From Gammaproteobacteria bacterium (lineage in GTDB: Bacteria; Pseudomonadota; Gammaproteobacteria; Chromatiales; Chromatiaceae), in assembly GCA_030065815.1 (NCBI GenBank), contig JASJCU010000027.1, forward strand, positions 1 to 47,213: DNA of 47,213 nucleotides, given 5' to 3'. This document shows, piece by piece, positions 46,681-47,213 of this stretch. Each line of letters begins with the position of its first letter. The stretch's first letter is position 1. The position numbers and the translations under genes were made by a program. The notes below the pieces were generated by a model that worked only from the letters and a program-made list of their open reading frames with translations, was not told where the DNA came from and did not search any database.

Positions 46681-47213
46681 ATGCGCAACACGGCTTTCCT
46701 GGGCGCGTGTCTCGCCTGGATCTTCGCGGCAGGGGTAGCGGCGTCCGCAGCCGCTGCCGACTGCGATCCCAAGGTCGCGCAGCTGACCTCGCGTGAAGGC
46801 AGCGTCGACGTCAGACGCCATCGCAGTGGCAGTTGGGTCGATGCGCCGAACGGCACGTCACTGTGCTTCGGCGACCGGATCCGCGTCGGCCGCGACAGCC
46901 GTGCCGCCGTGGTCCTGAACAACGACACCATCCTGCGACTCGACGCCGGCGCGACGCTGGTGCTGCCGGAGCCGGACAACGAGACGTTCTCGTTCGTCGA
47001 ACTGCTCGACGGCGCACTCCACCTGATCAGCCGGATCAAGGGCCGGCTGGAGGTCCGCACGCCGTTCGTCAACGCCGGCCTCGAAGGCACCGAGTTCGTC
47101 GTCCGCGTCGACGACAGCCAGGCCATCGTCGCGGTCATCGAGGGCCGGGTCGCGGTCAGCAACCGCCACGGCGCGCTGCGCCTGGTCGGCGGCGCTCTGG
47201 CCGCCGACCAGGC
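46681..47213 (+). CDS. FecR-domain protein, 3' end outside the window
   Basis: The reading frame is open from the ATG at 46681 (GGGGAGG about eight bases upstream) to the window edge, giving 177 residues so far. A Sec signal peptide (MRNTAFLGACLAWIFAAG, cleavage near SAAAA) is followed by a FecR-type beta domain: QLTSREGSVDVRR, FGDRIRVGRDSRAAVVLNNDTILRLDAGA (residues about 65-93, a FecR hallmark) and VNAGLEGTEFVVRVDDS. Periplasmic FecR domains sense or scaffold; longer relatives continue with TPR or other repeats. No sigma factor gene is adjacent on this side, so an iron-signalling role should not be assumed. Confidence 0.85.
   Translation, partial: MRNTAFLGACLAWIFAAGVAASAAAADCDPKVAQLTSREGSVDVRRHRSGSWVDAPNGTSLCFGDRIRVGRDSRAAVVLNNDTILRLDAGATLVLPEPDNETFSFVELLDGALHLISRIKGRLEVRTPFVNAGLEGTEFVVRVDDSQAIVAVIEGRVAVSNRHGALRLVGGALAADQ

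Overview
The window is GC-rich, gene-dense bacterial chromosome and most resembles a sulfur- and hydrogen-oxidising gammaproteobacterium of the Chromatiales type. Three things point there: lptG-lptF back to back with pepA-holC, the rimP-nusA-infB-rbfA-truB-rpsO-pnp operon, and flavocytochrome c sulfide dehydrogenase genes beside an Isp-type [NiFe] hydrogenase operon. The genus cannot be fixed from the sequence alone. I saw no insertion sequence, prophage, CRISPR array, rRNA or tRNA gene.

Layout. 1-5.4 kb: a PilZ protein, an RDD membrane protein, the LPS-export permeases lptG/lptF (minus strand) and divergent pepA-holC. 5.5-14.3 kb: the conserved translation/transcription operon on the minus strand, reading rimP to pnp, with internal terminators and an unusual leader that carries two tandem intrinsic terminators before rimP. 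14.3-15.2 kb: a Sel1-repeat protein and a DUF302 protein. 15.2-16.1 kb: an 879-bp gene-free stretch with a compact three-way-junction inverted repeat.

16.1-26.2 kb is the energy-metabolism core. fccA-fccB (sulfide oxidation, plus strand) converge on hynS-isp1-isp2-hynL (membrane-linked uptake hydrogenase, minus strand). Upstream of hynS lie a DsrC-like protein, a HupH/HyaF-like chaperone domain and a maturation protease, then divergent hypC and moaB. Isp2 resembles HdrD/DsrK, the known type of DsrC partner. A DsrC-like protein beside it therefore suggests a link between hydrogen and sulfur electron flow.

26.5-35.4 kb: a ClC channel with CBS domains, a TAXI-TRAP transporter (binding protein, fused permease, UspA), and an arsenosugar-type cluster (ArsS-like radical SAM protein, two glycosyltransferases, a small membrane protein). 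35.8-37.8 kb: a Wzz/GumC-like chain-length protein whose C-terminus looks like a catalytically dead tyrosine recombinase fold. 37.7-40.7 kb: an overlapping vWA lipoprotein / ECF sigma / anti-sigma operon. 41-44.5 kb: a WYL regulator, a divergent small membrane protein, a DUF2130 nuclease-like protein and a Mesh1-type alarmone hydrolase. Two copies of one palindrome (TGGCTCA-N5-TGAGCCA) link the regulator region to the DUF2130 gene. 44.6-47.2 kb: a dihydrolipoamide-dehydrogenase-like flavoprotein without the redox disulfide, a 33-codon ORF and a FecR-domain protein cut by the window edge.
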